Below the pieces are notes generated by a model. It searched no databases. It saw only the letters and a list, made by a program, of their open reading frames with translations, and was not told the DNA's origin. Shown piece by piece: positions 5,285 to 6,364 of a stretch of DNA of 6,364 nt. A program made the position numbers and the translations under genes. The stretch spans positions 1 to 6,364 of the forward strand of contig JASHWM010000218.1 of the NCBI GenBank assembly GCA_030044075.1, read 5' to 3'. Origin of the DNA: Candidatus Rhabdochlamydia sp. (GTDB taxonomy: Bacteria; Chlamydiota; Chlamydiia; Chlamydiales; Rhabdochlamydiaceae). The stretch's first letter is position 1, and every line of letters starts with the position of its first letter.

Positions 5285-6130
5285 ATGTTGCAACCTTTTA
5301 TTGAGAACCCGTTCCTTGTTACCTCGCTCCTTGCAGGATTTGCTGCGGCCATCTCAAGCGGCATCATCGGCTCTTATGTCGTTGTCAAAAGGATCGTCTT
5401 TATCAGCGGGAGCATTTCCCATTCTGTCCTTGGAGGGATGGGCTTGTTCTTCTGGCTGAGGCGCAGCTATGGGATTGAATGGATGACGCCGATGCAGGGT
5501 GCTCTTTTTGCTGCAGTCATTTCCGCTGCCTTAATTGGATGGATCCACCTTAAATACCGCGAAAGGGAAGATACCGTCATTGCAGCCCTTTGGGCGACGG
5601 GGATGTCGATAGGTGTGATCTTTATTTCCCTGACTCCAGGATATAATGTCGAGCTGATGAACTTTCTATTTGGCAACATCCTGTGGGTCGGACAGAGCGA
5701 TATCTATATTCTTCTAGGCCTCGACCTCTTTGTAATTATCCTTGTCATGCTCTTTCATCGGAAGTTTTTGGCGATCTGCTACGACGAAGAACAGGCCCTT
5801 TTGCAAGGGATTGCCGTAAAGCGGCTCTATCTCCTCCTTTTAGGACTTGTCGCCATCTCTGTTGTCCTCCTCATCCAGGTTGTTGGGTCGATCCTGGTGA
5901 TCGCGATGCTGACAATCCCCGCGGCGATTGCAGGTTCTTTCACACGAAGGTTGTCCTCCATGATCTGCCTTGCGGTCCTTCTGGGTTGTATTTTTTCCTT
6001 TCTCGGGATCGAGGTATCGTACTACCAGGACTGGCCCCCAGGGGCGACCATCTCTCTTATCGCTGCGATTGCCTATGTCGCCCAGCTGGTCTTTTATCAA
6101 AAACCCCTGAAACGTAAAATGAAACGCTGA
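5285..6130 (+). CDS. znuB: Zinc ABC transporter permease (ZnuB, ABC-3 family)
   Basis: This integral inner-membrane protein forms the metal channel of the importer. It has 281 residues from the ATG at 5285, with about eight or nine hydrophobic segments (roughly 10-34, 45-57, 70-88, 97-115, 139-157, 181-199, 200-217, 226-243 and 252-270). Family motifs are GIIGSYVVVKRIVFISGSIS near the start, then GYNVELMNFLFGNILWV, and the coupling region EEQALLQGIAVKRLYLLLLG that would contact ZnuC. The C-terminus is strongly basic (KPLKRKMKR), as expected for a cytoplasmic tail. An upstream in-frame GTG at 5234 would add 17 residues but would overlap znuC by 49 bases and put its GGAGG only one base from the start. 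The ATG, two bases after the znuC stop, fits the family N-terminus, although it has no clear Shine-Dalgarno and probably relies on coupling. No terminator hairpin is evident after the stop. Confidence 0.92.
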   Translation: MLQPFIENPFLVTSLLAGFAAAISSGIIGSYVVVKRIVFISGSISHSVLGGMGLFFWLRRSYGIEWMTPMQGALFAAVISAALIGWIHLKYREREDTVIAALWATGMSIGVIFISLTPGYNVELMNFLFGNILWVGQSDIYILLGLDLFVIILVMLFHRKFLAICYDEEQALLQGIAVKRLYLLLLGLVAISVVLLIQVVGSILVIAMLTIPAAIAGSFTRRLSSMICLAVLLGCIFSFLGIEVSYYQDWPPGATISLIAAIAYVAQLVFYQKPLKRKMKR

Positions 6131-6168
6131 AGTTTATTTTTCACATTTCCTCGAATGCCCTGGGAAGT

Positions 6169-6363
6169 TTAAAAAAAAATTTCGGCCAAAACAGGCAAAT
6201 CCTGACCCTTTGATGTATTTTGCTTTGGTATACCCTTTAAGTCAATGACATGGGTAAATTGAACCATTGAAGCAAGATCACTTCTGGGATGGTCTGTTTG
6301 AGCAATAAGCCAGGGAGTTTTTGCACCTTTTGAATAGTTTGGCCTTACCAGATTATAAAACTG
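6169..6363 (-). CDS. C-terminal end of a probable DDE integrase/transposase, partial
   Basis: The minus strand is open for 64 codons from the right edge to a TAA at 6171-6169; the start lies outside the window. The peptide begins YNLVRPNYSKGAKTPWLIAQ, continues MVQFTHVIDLKGIPKQ and ends with QDLPVLAEIFF. The 'YN..RPN...G.KTPW' pattern resembles the stretch after the catalytic glutamate in rve-type integrases and transposases, where the host strand of the element specifies 'RPH....TP'. The stop falls inside a run of nine T: one extra or missing T would extend the protein by LNFPGHSRKCEK to a stop at 6136-6134. That may mark a degraded insertion sequence or a slippery end. The coding frame is probable; the family call rests on a short motif. 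Confidence 0.42.
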   Translation of the reverse strand, partial: QFYNLVRPNYSKGAKTPWLIAQTDHPRSDLASMVQFTHVIDLKGIPKQNTSKGQDLPVLAEIFF

Positions 6364-6364
6364 T

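Noticed and set aside
5683..6117. 144-codon plus-strand ORF inside znuB
   Set aside because: It is a +1 shadow of the membrane protein, rich in Arg, Cys and Pro, with no domain.
6131..6180. Intrinsic terminator after znuB
   Set aside because: The A run on the plus strand is not preceded by a convincing stem, and TTTCC/GGGAA pairing is too short.
1..6364. CRISPR array or tandem repeats
   Set aside because: No regularly spaced direct repeats longer than chance were seen on either strand.

Overview
This window most likely comes from an amoeba-associated or Chlamydiota-like Gram-negative bacterium. The evidence is indirect. The left-edge gene encodes an outer-membrane barrel of a type common in Legionella/Coxiella-like and environmental chlamydial genomes, and the znuA-znuC-znuB order (binding protein, ATPase, permease) matches the metal-uptake cluster CT415-CT417 of Chlamydia. 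No marker here fixes the genus.

Layout from left to right. (1) Positions 1-687, minus strand: the 5' part of an outer-membrane beta-barrel gene that runs off the left edge. (2) Positions 688-1089: A/T-rich DNA holding a 54-codon helix-turn-helix ORF, probably the tail of a decayed recombinase or transposase, then a promoter and a striking 35-bp inverted repeat that ends on the first base of the next start codon. (3) Positions 1090-3395: an abiE-type toxin-antitoxin operon. The toxin is an ordinary AbiEii nucleotidyltransferase. The antitoxin is not ordinary: its AbiEi region (about residues 1-180) is fused in frame to a trypsin-like serine protease domain with an apparently complete His254/Asp313/Ser414 triad. 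This is the outstanding feature of the window. (4) Positions 3396-3519: two hairpins, followed on the minus strand by a tRNA-Ser(GGA) gene (3520-3606) with its own promoter. (5) Positions 3718-6130: a tightly packed zinc (or manganese) ABC importer operon, znuA-znuC-znuB. (6) Positions 6169-6363, minus strand: the C-terminal end of what looks like a DDE integrase/transposase, entering from the right edge.

How the parts fit. The abiE module sits between recombinase debris and a tRNA gene, in visibly more A/T-rich DNA than the znu operon, which suggests an acquired accessory module. I infer that the AbiEi wing represses its own promoter through the inverted repeat and antagonises the toxin. The attached protease could cleave the antitoxin itself or a host or phage protein, and so act as a sensor or switch. 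That mechanism is speculative; the fusion and the triad motifs are read directly from the sequence. The znu operon is housekeeping: ZnuA captures the metal in the periplasm, ZnuB forms the membrane channel and ZnuC hydrolyses ATP.
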